NCBI GenBank assembly: GCA_026545225.1
Contig: CM048846.1
Span: 54,614,270 to 54,678,269, forward strand
Length of the DNA stretch: 64,000 nt
Origin: Cornus controversa
Lineage: Eukaryota; Streptophyta; Magnoliopsida; Cornales; Cornaceae
Reading direction: 5' to 3'
A program made the translations under genes and the position numbers. The notes under the pieces are model-generated. The model was not told the origin of the DNA. It saw only the letters and a program-made list of their open reading frames with translations, and did no database searches. Positions 34,521-44,718 of the stretch are shown here, piece by piece (positions within the stretch are counted from its first letter, which is position 1; each line of letters starts with the position of its first letter).

Positions 34521-36507
34521 GTAAATTTTGTGTGGGATGATGCTTGCGAGCATGCATTCATGGAGTTGAGAAGTCGATTAACTACGACGCCAATATTGAT
34601 TATTCCAGAACGTGGGTTGGGGTACACGATTTACTATGACGCTTCACGACTTGGTTTGGGATGTGTGCTTATGCAAACCGAATGAGTAGTGGCGTATGGT
34701 TCACGGCAGTTGAAGACGCACGAACAGAATTACCCGACACACGACTTGGAATTGGCAGCCGTGATCTTTGCACTTAAGGTGTGGAGACATTACTTGTATG
34801 GTGAGAAGTTTGAAGTGTTTTCAGATCACAAAAGTCTCAAATACCTTTTCTCACAAAAGGATTTGAATATGAGGCAACGGAGGTGGATGGAATACATGGA
34901 AGATTATGACTTCGACTTGCAATATCATCTGGGAAAGGCCAATGTGGTAGTGGATGCATTGAGTAGAAAGTCACATGGTAGCTTAGCGAGCTTAGCCATA
35001 CGGGAGTGGAAGATGATGGAAGATATCTCAGAAATGGGATTGCATTTCAGTGAGGATGATGGACCGGCAATGTTATTTACTATTATCGCTCAACCAACTC
35101 TTGTGAGTAGAGTGATTGAAGAGCAGAGGAAGGATGGTGAGATTGAGGCTATTCGCACACGGGTTGCTGGTGGCGAAGTGGTGGAAGGATGGACAGTTCA
35201 TTCAGATGAGAGCATGAGATTCAAGGAGAAAATGTTTGTTCCCTTAACTTATCGAGGTGAGATTCTGAGAGAGTTTCACAACTCGAGGCTAGTAGTACAT
35301 CCAGGTGGTACCAAGATGTATCATAACTTACGCCAACAGTATTGGTGGAAGGGTATGAAAAAAGATATAGCTCAATTTGTGGTGAGGTGCCTCACTTGTC
35401 AACAAGTGAAGGCCGAGCATCAGAGACCGGTAGGGTTGTTGTAGCCATGGCCTGTGGCTATGTGAAAATGGGAGCATGTCACTATGGACTTTATGACGGG
35501 ACTTCCAAAGTCGAGGAAGGGTCATGATGCAGTTTGGGTATTCATTGACAAATTGATGAAGGTGGCGCACTTTATTCCCATTAGAGTGACCAATGATGTG
35601 GATACTCTTAGTAGGTTGTACATTGAGCAGATCCTTAAACTTCATGGCATGCCAGTTTCTATTATTTTAGATAGAGACCCGCGATTTACATCTCATTTTT
35701 GGCAGAGTCTCCAAGCAGCACTTGATACGGACCTTCATTTTAGTACGGCCTTTCATCCACAGATGGATGGACAGTCTGAGCGTACTATACAGATTTTGGA
35801 GGATATGTTGCAGGCATGTGTACTTGATCTTCGGGGTAGTTGGGAGGATCACCTTCCTTTGGTGAAGTTTGCATACAATAATAGCTATCAAGCTAGCATT
35901 GAAATGGCTCCATTTGAGGCTTTGTATGGTAGACCGTGTAGGTCACCTATCTGTTGGACTGAGGTAGGAGAGACAGTTTCTTTGGGACCAGACTTAGTTC
36001 AGGAAACTACAGAGAAGATCAAGGCAATTTGGCAAAGATTGCTTATGCCCAGAGTCGTCAAAAAAGATATGCCAATAGAAGGTGGCGACCTTTGGCATTT
36101 GAGGTGGGGGATCATGTATTTTTGAAGGTCTCACCACGGAGAGGTTCGATCATAGTGGCAAGCTAGCACCACTATTCATCGGACCATTTGAGATTTTGGA
36201 TCGAGTAGGAGAGGTTGCTAATCGCTTGGCATTGCCACCGCAATTGTCAAGTGTGCACAACACTTTCCATGTGTTGATGTTGAGGAGGTATGAGCTAGAA
36301 GTACTTGATTGGGCAGACCTTGAGGTGGAGGAAGATGTGTCATACGAGGAAAGACCAATTCAGATTTTGGACACTAGAGAGCAAGTGCTTCGGGGCAAGA
36401 CCATTCCATTGGTTAAGGTGCTTTGGAGGCATCACGGGGTGAAAGAAGCTACATGGGAGCGAGAACAAGAAGACCACTCAAAGTATCCCGAGTTGTTCAC
36501 CACTTAA
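34521..36507 (+). pseudogene. RNase H, integrase and chromodomain of element B
   Basis: Continues in the frame of 34272. RNase H is readable (YTIYYDASRLGLGCVLMQ; TGA at 34683-34685; then [18 protein letters not shown]). The integrase zinc domain ([33 protein letters not shown]) precedes stops at 35442-35444 and 35463-35465. The core and C-terminus run 35484 to about 36050 (MDFMTGLPKSRKG, DRDPRFTSHFWQSLQ, FHPQMDGQSERTIQ). A frameshift near 36050 moves the C-terminal domain into another frame. The chromodomain (YEERPIQILDTREQVLRG, VKVLWRHHGVKEATWERE) closes at TTCACCACTTAA, 36507. Confidence 0.9.
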
Positions 36508-36540
36508 GGTACATTCGAATTTCGAGGACGAAATTCCTAT

Positions 36541-36553
36541 AAGGTTGGGAGGT
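36541..36553 (+). other. Polypurine tract of element B
   Basis: AAGGTTGGGAGGT directly before the 3' LTR at 36554. Priming site for plus-strand DNA. Confidence 0.85.
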
Positions 36554-39513
36554 TGTAGAGACCGTGCCCAATTTTGGCCAATTTTTCAAATTTTATCATT
36601 TATTACTTTAGACGCATTTTAAATGATATTTAACATGTTTTGGATGCGGGGAACATGTTTAGAAGGTTGGAATATAGTTTTGGGAAGTTTTGGGGACTTT
36701 TGAAAAAGTTTGACTTTTTGGTCAATGGGGGCCCGGGATTAGGTTAAGTGAGTTCGAGAATTTCGTGAAAATTCTAGAAAATTTTATTTTTGACTATGGA
36801 CTAAACGAAATGTTAAGAGTGTTAAGGAAGTGATTTCAAGTCCAACGGAGTTTTCGGGAATTAATTCCGAGCTCGGGAAGGTACATTAACTAGCCGGGGG
36901 TAAAATGGTTATTTCGTGCCCCTAGGGTTGAGATAAATATCTGAGAAGTCAGAGATTTTCATTTTTACGGATCTCTCTCTCTCTCTCTCTAAAGCTACCA
37001 CTTCATTTCTTTCCCTTCTCTCTAGAGTTTGAGGGCCTTAAGGAGTGATTTGGAAGATTTTGAAGAAGGAAAGTGTCTAGGGGACATCAAGGGCATCGGT
37101 TTAAACCGATCAAAGTCTCCGTTTCGTGAAATTGAGAAAGCTGAAATTTCTCAAAGTTGGATTCAAAGCATAGGATTTGAGGTAGGGGTGCTGGACTTAC
37201 CTTTACTTTGATTCTATAGGTCACATAATTGTGACATGAAAGATAGATTGTGATTTCTTGAGTTTAGGGTTTTGTGTATATGTATATATGTATGAAAATA
37301 TGATTTATGCACGTGGATATGTCTAGCATGTTAGTTAGTTCTTATGTATATTGTGTATGTGCAAATTAGACTATGAATGTTCTTGATGAAAAATGTGTTC
37401 ATTTGGTGAAAATATAAAAAATGTGAGTTTTTATAGACTTGTGCATGAAAGATATGATTTTTCTTATGAAATGCATAAGCATGATGATTTTCATGATATG
37501 AGTGTGATGACATTGTGACAATCTTGAGGTGAAAGAAAAATGCATTGATTTGACAAAAAATGCATTCATGGTGTGGAATAAGTGCATTGATGTGATTATG
37601 TGCACTATATGAAAAACGAGTTTTTGGGGTGTGACAACATTGAGAATTAAGGTAAGGGAATGGTCCCTAGGGTGAAAGACCCAAAACTTGGCCAAGAGGA
37701 GGCGCTCCCTTCGGGTTAGCAACCCGATAAAGCGTAAGCAGAGTTTGGGTGCCGAAGAGACCCTTACTATGGATGGTGTGATAAGCTAGTCCCCATTGAA
37801 GTGATTTTTGGATTTATGTGGCATGAGTTATATATATATATATTGTGGCTTGCTCAATTTGATATATATATATATACATATGTATGCAAATGCATTGAGA
37901 TGTGAAGCATCACTCATGATTTGAAAAACGTGATTGTTTATGAGTTAAAAACATGTGTACTTGTCATGTAGACATGTAGTAATTTCATATGCATTCATGC
38001 ATGGCTGCCTGAGTTAGAGTGGGGTTGAGTGGATCATTCCTACTGAGCCGCAGTGTTGCTCACCCCCTACTTATATAAACTTTTTCAAATAAGGCGCCGA
38101 TGGAGGATGAAGCATGATTAGCTCAATGAACCTTGTTGGGTTCTTTTTGTTTTGGATTCTTAATCTTTCGGGATGTAGCTAAATGTCCATGCCGGCTTGT
38201 GGTATGTTGACCATAGTTGTAGTGTTGCCTTTACATTTGTATCTTCTTTTGTTTATGAACTCCAAATGTAAATGCCACAGTTGTAGGAAGGAGACTTTTG
38301 AGAAATACATGTATAATGGCTTCCTTTATTTGAGACTTGATGAATGTATGCATCTTGATAGAAATGTATGAGGATGGTGTGATCGTGGTAATTCAAATGT
38401 GTGATTTGGAGTATATGTGTGATGATATGTCATGTATAGATGATTTTAATGTTGAGGGAATGGTTCTAGGTTATTAGAATGAGATTTGGACCTAAAATGG
38501 ACAAAATGTGAGGTTGCAAGAAATTCTGCAAAGTGCAATTTCGATTATGCGAAATGGCAATTTTGCACAATCGAAATTTCCTATTGTGCCCAAACTTTAA
38601 ACGGGCATAACTCGTTCGTTTTAGATCGGAATTGAGCGTGGTTTTTTTTTTTTGTTTTGAAATTGAGTATTTTTGGATTCTCTATCCAATGGTATTGGTT
38701 TCAGATTCAAATTCCAATCATACTAGGAATTGAGTCCCGGGAGTGAGTGATTTCCATGTGTAGCAAGTTGGTAACCCTTGAGAAATGTGCTAATGTAAGC
38801 ATTTGGACTTCATGAATGGTGTTATATCATTCCTTTGATGTTTGAGAGGTTGTATGGATGAATGTGAATGATTCTAGACAATTAGAGTGAGAGTTGGGAT
38901 AAAAAAGACTAAGTTGTGAAATAGCAGAAATTCTCAACAGAGAGAATTTCGATCGTGCGAAATGACCATTTCGCATGATCGAAATTTCGATTGTGCGAAA
39001 TGACTATTTCGTACAATCGAGAAAATGCAGGCTTTTGAGGATGAAAAGTCCAGAGAGGGTTGATACTTCGATACTACTTCGCAAGCATCTCGATTGTGCG
39101 AAGTACTTTGATCGTGCGAAAGTTAGGTTTCGCACAATCGAAATTTCGATTGTGCAAAATGCACTTTTCGATTGATCGAAAAGTTGCAGGTCTGGATTGT
39201 AAGGAATATGCAGATGTGGCTTGAAACGGGGCCCGTTGAGCTTGGTTGAGATTGAGTAGTGTGCATTCATATGCAACAATTGAGTTGAGTTTCCGCAATA
39301 AATGAGTGTAATGAGGGTTCATTGGGTTTAATGGATAGTCAGCCTTCGGTCTTCCGGGAGTGAGAAAATGGGGCGTTATGGCATGGTATCAGAAATGGAT
39401 ACTATCGCATGAGCGTGCTTGAGATAGTTCATGGAGTTGGGTGAACGGGTTCACACCCGGGATTCGGGGTTGGTCCAGGGGAGTCTCGGTGGTCTGGATT
39501 CCGGGGCGTGACA
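36554..39513 (+). repeat. 3' LTR of element B
   Basis: 2960 bp, nearly collinear with the 5' LTR. TATA-like GATAAATATC at 36932-36941. It ends GGGGCGTGACA, followed by the AGTAT duplication. Confidence 0.93.
38945..39185. repeat. TTTCGATTGTGCGAAAT hairpin cluster, 3' LTR of B
   Basis: Best-preserved copy. 38945-38963 (AATTTCGATCGTGCGAAAT) is an inverted match of 38968-38986 with one mismatch and a 4-nt loop GACC. A second hairpin follows at once with loop GACT, and further inverted word pairs run to 39185. A smaller pair lies at 38539-38575. On RNA these would form a row of short hairpins. Confidence 0.85.
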
Positions 39514-40189
39514 AGTATACATATATACACATATATATAACTCTAGGCTCAAGAAATAAAATCTATCTTTCATGTCACATAAAAGTGACCTATAAGACCA
39601 AAGTAAAGATGAGTCTATCACCCTTTCCTCGAATCCTAGGCTTTGAATCCAACTTTGAGAAATCCCAGCTTTCTCAACTTCACAAAACAAAGACTTTGAT
39701 CGGTTCAAACCGATGCCCTTGGTGTCCCCTACACACTTCCCTTATTCGGGAATGTCCAAATCATAAGCTAACTAGTCCGAAATCTAGAGAGAAGGGGGAG
39801 AGATGAAGTGGGAGAGGTAGAGAGAGAAGGAGATCTATAAATATGAAATATCCAAACCTAATTGATATTTATATCACTCCTAGGGGCGCAAAAAGACTGT
39901 TTTGCCTCTGGACCACTTAACGTACCTTGCCGACATATGTTTTTTATTTTGAAAATTCCGTTGGTCTCGAAATCACTCCCTTAACACTCTAAATATTTCG
40001 TTTAGTTCATATCCAAAAAATAAATTTTACCAATTTTTTTTGAAATTTTTGGACTCACTTAACCATACTCCAACCTTCTAAACATGTTCTCCGCATTCAA
40101 ACACATGTTAAATATCATTTAAAATGCATTTATAGCAATACATGATGAAAAAAATCAAAATCGACCAAAATTTGGGCACGGTCTCTACA
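39514..40189 (-). mobile_element. Solo LTR of family B, part 2
   Basis: Resumes after the AGTAT duplication as reverse-complement LTR B sequence, including the antisense of the CT-rich leader and the LTR start, and ends GTCTCTACA at 40189. The outer CAAAA duplication is at 40190-40194. Confidence 0.88.
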
Positions 40190-40194
40190 CAAAA

Positions 40195-40915
40195 CTTAGC
40201 CAAGCGGATGTTGCTTTCGTCAGGTTAGCAACCCGTAGAGCGTAAGCAGAGTTTGTGGTTTCAAAGAAACCCTTACTATGAAATTGTGATGAGCAGGATT
40301 CCTTTGTTGAATTGATTTTCGGATTATACGTGGTGTGATTTTACTTGTGAATTGTGACTTCATATAAATTGTTATATATTGAAATGTGAAGCATCACTTG
40401 TGATTTCTAAAACTTGTATGTTTTAAGTGTGAAGAGTATGGATACTTGTCATGTAGTCATGTATGTATTCGTGTATGGCTACTTGAATTAAGGTAGAGTC
40501 AGGTGGATCATTCCTATTGGGCGTAGTTGTATGCTCACCCCCTCCCCCAAACTCTTTTAAGACAAAGCTCACATGGAGGACGAGACATAGAGCTCTAGAG
40601 CGGATTTTGAGCTTATTTTTGGATTGCTTTTAGACATATGTATGTAGAAGTCTATGCCGGCTTGTGGCATGTTGACTATAGGTAGTAGTGTTGCATTTAC
40701 ATTTGGTTCACCACTTGTTTATGAATTTCAAATGTAATTGCCTCACTGACTCAGGTTGAACCTTTTGAGAGATATATGTACAATGAACTCATAGAAGTAT
40801 GACTTTTGGGATATGTACGCATAATGGATATTTTTAGTCTTTTATGTGTGGAAATGTGGGATTGGCATTTGAAAATGAGAAGTGTATATTTTCTTAACCT
40901 TCCATGTATATTATG
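40195..40915 (+). mobile_element. 3' LTR of family C, part 2
   Basis: Continues LTR C after the solo LTR: ACTTAGCCAAG..., homologous to the ACTTGGCCAAGAGG part of LTR B. Interrupted at 40915 by copia element F; the duplication TTATG is at 40911-40915 and 51099-51103. Confidence 0.85.
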
Positions 40916-42325
40916 TGTTACCCAAGAATTGACCCTAGAGGGGGGGTGAATAGGGTCAATGGCAATCAATGACAATTTTTCACAAATATAAATATCAAGA
41001 ACAAATCAAAATAAAGGTACTAGTGAAATGAGGGAAAATAGATGCACAAGAATTAAAAGAGAGAGTTAGAGAGAATCAAACACAAGTGACGCAAGATGTA
41101 GCGTGGTTCGGAATCCCCTACTCCACGACTCAAGATCCCTCTTGAGATTTCCCCAAATCCACTAAGGCTTCTCCTTTCGGGTGGAGAGCAAACCTTTACA
41201 ATGAAGCTAACAAGCTTCTTCCTTTCTCTTGCTAAGTGAAGTCCTCCACTTAGTCTTCTTGGGTTCAACCAACCCTTTACAATAAATGAGGAGAAGATTT
41301 ACAGCACAAAGAATATATCTCTCAAAGATAGAATCTCAAAATGAAGCTCACAAGACTAGTAGTTATATATGAATCTCAAGTTGAAGCTCAAGTCTAATAA
41401 ATGAGAATGATAGAGTATTGAATGTAATGAATTTTGCTCAGCAAAAATAGCTCAAGAGTGTTAGATGAAGAAATAAATGCAGAGCCATCAATATATATAG
41501 AGCCCCTTTGAGTTATAGCTGTTGGAAGGTAGTTGAGAGCATTAAATGCACTAAACTATCCGTTGGATTTGAATTCAGTATGTTTGAGGCGACTCAAAAT
41601 GAGTTTCAGGCGCCTCATAAACTTTGAGGTGGCTCAAAGTGCATTTTGAGGTGGCTCAAAGTGCAGTTTGAGGCGCCTCAAAATATTTTGAGGTGGCTCG
41701 AAATGAGTTTGAGGTGGCTCGAAATTAGTTTGAGGTGGCTCAAAGTGAGTTTGAGGTGGCTCGAAATGAGTTTGAGGCGCCTCAAAAAGTCTTCTCAAAA
41801 CTTCAATTTCTTTCTGTAACTTTGAGGTGGCTCAAACTGAGTTTGAGGCGCCTCAAAGTCCTCTAACCTTTAAAAAATCAAATTTCAAAGACAAGGTTAG
41901 GACATTGAGCTTGTTTGGTCTTAGAAAATCATTGAATTAATATCAAGACCTATTTCAAGAGAATTAGAGACCAATAAATGATATAAAAATGAATGCATGG
42001 TCCTATCATAGAATTGAGCTTCAATCATGTTATTCATAAATAACTTTGACAATGAAGTCCTAGCTCTCACCAACTTATTTCTACCCCATTTCTTCAAAAA
42101 TGGCCTTTGTCATTAAATCTTGGGGCAACACCTTCTTCTTCAATGGAATGCTTTCTTTGACATTATCCTCTTCATGACATCATCCTTAATGTGAATGCTT
42201 TCTTGAATAAACATCATTGCTTTAAAATCAATCACTCAAATTGGGAATTAGTACAAAACATCATTAATGATTTGTTATCATCAAAATTACAAGATTGCCC
42301 TTAGGTTAAAACCTTTGGGTCAACA
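40916..42325 (-). repeat. 3' LTR of element F
   Basis: 1410 bp. In element orientation it starts TGTTGACCC. The word cluster (41582-41870) lies upstream of the TATA box (about 41490-41500), and near the U5 end a TTGACCCTA/TAGGGTCAA stem with a poly-G loop lies at 40930-40965. Confidence 0.95.
41582..41870. repeat. TTTGAGG-GCCTCAAA word cluster, 3' LTR of F
   Basis: About a dozen copies in 290 bp. Perfect 16-bp TTTGAGGCGCCTCAAA palindromes lie at 41667-41682, 41771-41786 and 41842-41857. The others are TTTGAGGTGGCTCAAA/GAAA variants, in which the left half is kept and the right half altered. It lies just upstream of the LTR TATA box in element orientation. The same cluster is at 50354-50632 in the other LTR. 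Confidence 0.9.
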
Positions 42326-43087
42326 ATCTCCCCCTTTTTGATGATGACAAAACATTGATGTGTTCTAGGTAAATGTGGAGTAGCATTTTAAGATGCTCCC
42401 CCTATCAATATGCACGCTTTGAACACAATATCTAGGATATAAATAAATCAGCACTTTCTTTAAAAAATTTCATCTCATGAAAAGTGCAATATGAGTTCAT
42501 AGAGAATGCTTTGAAAATGATATTTAAGATAAGCATGTTACTCTCCCCCTATCAATATGCTCTCATTTAAAAGCATCACATAATTGTAAAGTTGCATATG
42601 TGTAAGCATTATAAGTGCACAACTCAACCAATAGTCAATCAATCAACCAATAATTCACCAAGTAAATCCCATCCTCCTTCATGCATAGAAAATCACAAGT
42701 TTCAAAGTTTCATCATTGAATTCTCATAGCATTCATAATGCAATACATGTATACATTAATCATTATACCATCATCATTGAAATCACAAGCATAGTCATAA
42801 AATGATCAAGATATAGCAAGTCAAGATATAATCAAAAAAGTTGGCAATTCATTCATCATAAAGGAAATTTGCATTTAGGCATAGATAATATATAAAAAAA
42901 AATCCAAAGCCCCAAAAGCCATACATATGCAAATATCCCATCATATCCAAGATAATAAAATCCTACTACATTGCCATTGCCATCCAACTACTACTACCCT
43001 AGAACATCCCAAAACATCCTAGAAAATCCCAAAACACCAAAATACTTCTCCCCCTTTGTCTTCATCAAAAAGGGTGAGATGCCATCA
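42326..43087 (-). other. Region between ORF3 and 3' LTR of F with multiple polypurine tracts
   Basis: No credible coding. On the minus strand, AAAAAGGGGGAGAT at 42326-42339 is the PPT at the LTR. Further GGGGGAG tracts lie at 42396-42412 and 42543-42560, which share the same 17-base CATATTGATAGGGGGAG context, and at 43047-43060. Repeated PPTs before the 3' LTR are a described Sirevirus trait. Confidence 0.75.
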
Positions 43088-44326
43088 TCAAGGATCATGA
43101 GGAGCGGGAGGAGTCTGGGGTTGAGTTCGGATAGCTGTGATATCATCCTGAATAGCAAGCAGCTGCATCCCCGTAAGTTCTACCTCTTCCTCATATCTAA
43201 GTTGGAAATGGTCAAAATCAGCTCTCAAGGTATCGACCTTTTCTTCGGTGAGTCGAGCAATTGTGATATGTTCGTCGAATCGAGAAATGAGTTGACGCAT
43301 AAGAGAGGCATTGTCATCCATGGGTGCCGGAGCATCCTCATTCAAATGGACATGTCCTCCTCCTTCTTCATCATTAGAAGCGTCATGTTCCTCATTAGCT
43401 TCAGCAGGTGCAAAATTTTCTCTCCTTGGATCATACCAGTACCCATCAGCATTCTGTTGGAGTTTCATGAGCAAGAGAGTGGTCCTATTTAGTCTTTCTC
43501 TATTACCAACTTCTCGAGATTGCTCACTTGATAGAGTCACCCTATGGGATTGAAAAATCTTGGTCAGAGGTAAGGCATAGTAGCACTGAGTGGCTGAGGA
43601 TCGAGTCTCTAGCATATGGTGATAGATAATGTGAGAGAGGTCTAGGCGCTTTTTGTTAAGCAAACACCAAATAATGAATGCTTCCATGCAAGTGACTTCA
43701 GTGCGACTACCTGATTTGGGCAAAATGAGATATCCAATAACATTATGAAGAATTCGAGCCTCCAAGGTCAATTGGGATGCAAAGATGTGACTTATGTTTT
43801 GGATATTGGGGTTATCACACATTTGTCGGATAGCTTCAAGAGGTTCGAATCCTTGAACATGAGCCCAAGAATGAGTGGAGAAAAACTGAAAATCCCCTTC
43901 ATCAATTTCAAGAATGGTTCTCAGCCTCTCTTTAGTGATTGTGATGGAAATGCCATTTGCAAAAGAGGTTAATTCATGACAGTTGTCTTCTTCCCTCAAA
44001 TGTGCATAAAAGATTCGCACTAATTTGGGGTACAGACGTTCCTCCATAGAGACAAAATGACCCCATCCAATATCATCAAAAAATTTGAAGGTGTTCAAAT
44101 GATTTTCTTCACAAAAAATTCTAGAAACAACCTTACCTCTAGCCACTTCCTTGTCGAGAAATTCTGTGTCATAGATCTTCTTGAATTCTGGAGATTCAAA
44201 TAGACGAAAGGTTGGAGCAGCCATGGGTGGAGGTGTGGGATTTGAAGATTCCCCTTCATGGCGAGCCTTGGTACGCCTCTCTGCATTAGGGTTTTTGGTT
44301 CTCTTACCAAAGATACGAGGAGGCAT
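43088..44326 (-). CDS. ORF3 of element F, plant-transposon-protein-like
   Basis: An intact 412-residue frame, same strand as gag and pol, in the position where some Sireviruses carry an envelope-like gene. The N-terminus is basic and low-complexity (MPPRIFGKRTKNPNAERRTK). Residues about 45-270 form a folded domain with FFDDIGWGHFVSMEERLYPK, LVRIFYAHLREED, ITITKERLRTILEIDEGDF, LTLEARILHNVIGYLILPKS and MEAFIIWCLLNKKRLDLSHI. From memory this resembles the plant-specific 'putative plant transposon protein' family. An acidic linker and a C-terminal coiled-coil-like stretch (about 335-400) follow. I see no signal peptide or convincing transmembrane segment, which argues against a classical envelope protein. 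Function unknown. Confidence 0.8.
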   Translation of the reverse strand: MPPRIFGKRTKNPNAERRTKARHEGESSNPTPPPMAAPTFRLFESPEFKKIYDTEFLDKEVARGKVVSRIFCEENHLNTFKFFDDIGWGHFVSMEERLYPKLVRIFYAHLREEDNCHELTSFANGISITITKERLRTILEIDEGDFQFFSTHSWAHVQGFEPLEAIRQMCDNPNIQNISHIFASQLTLEARILHNVIGYLILPKSGSRTEVTCMEAFIIWCLLNKKRLDLSHIIYHHMLETRSSATQCYYALPLTKIFQSHRVTLSSEQSREVGNRERLNRTTLLLMKLQQNADGYWYDPRRENFAPAEANEEHDASNDEEGGGHVHLNEDAPAPMDDNASLMRQLISRFDEHITIARLTEEKVDTLRADFDHFQLRYEEEVELTGMQLLAIQDDITAIRTQPQTPPAPHDP

Positions 44327-44510
44327 GATTCAAGGGTTTGGGATAGATGGGAGTGTGAGAGAAAGAAAATGGAAAAGAAATGAGGAGGAAAAACCAAGAG
44401 AATGAAGAAGAAAAGTGAAGAGAATGAGAGACCCAAACAGAGGTTGCGCCTGTTGAGAGAGAGGGATACGCGAAATGAGGGTTTCAGGCTCTCTTTTAAA
44501 TGGAACGACA
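44327..44510 (-). promoter_or_regulatory. Promoter-like leader of ORF3
   Basis: In minus orientation, just after the word cluster comes ATTTAAAAGAG (about 44493-44503), then about 165 nt of CT-rich sequence resembling a plant 5' UTR, then the ORF3 ATG with no intervening upstream ATG that I noticed. The order (word cluster, TATA-like box, CT-rich leader, ATG) resembles that of the LTR promoter. A separate transcript for ORF3 is an inference. Confidence 0.4.
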
Positions 44511-44718
44511 CTTTGAGGCGTCTCAAACTTGACTTTGAGGCGTCTCAAAATTTCCAGGCGCCTCAAAGTTGGGTTTCAGGTGCCTCAAAGACCTCTTTAG
44601 ATAGTCATAAAACATTCTGTAACTTCCAGGCACCTCAAAGTTGATTTCCAGGCGCCTCAAACTTGCTGGGATGACTTTGAGGCATCTCAAAGTGGATTTC
44701 CAGGCGCCTCAAAGTGGC
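44511..44718. repeat. TTTGAGGCGCC word cluster between pol and ORF3 of F
   Basis: At least nine word copies in about 210 bp, in forms such as CTTTGAGGCGTCTCAAA, TTTCCAGGCGCCTCAAAG and CTTTGAGGCATCTCAAAG. It starts exactly at the end of pol: the TGA stop (44709-44711) is part of a TTTGAGGCGCC word. The CCAGGCGCCTCAAAG variants match the cluster of gypsy element A better than the LTR clusters of F itself. Confidence 0.85.

Larger units (their letters stand above)
28690..39513 (+). mobile_element. Tekay-like Ty3/gypsy element B, full length
   Basis: A complete 10.8-kb chromovirus. 5' LTR 28690-31629 (2940 bp) and 3' LTR 36554-39513 (2960 bp) both start TGTAGAGACCGTGCCC and end TGACA, flanked by AGTAT (28685-28689 and 39514-39518). 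A Met-type PBS at 31633-31644, gag, protease, RT, RNase H, integrase and a chromodomain lie in order, followed by a PPT at 36541-36553. Gag-pol is largely one frame but has several stops and two frameshifts, so the copy is intact in structure and dead in coding. It sits inside a solo LTR of its own family in the opposite orientation. Confidence 0.95.

Noticed and set aside
38945..39185. Host microRNA precursor
   Set aside because: Short arms of about 19 bp with 4-nt loops repeated many times in an LTR; plant precursors usually have one longer stem. Small RNA origin remains possible but not as a defined miRNA gene.
41053..41268. 71-residue frame duplicated at 49826-50041
   Set aside because: Identical because it is in both LTRs of element F; no domain or promoter arrangement supports a gene.
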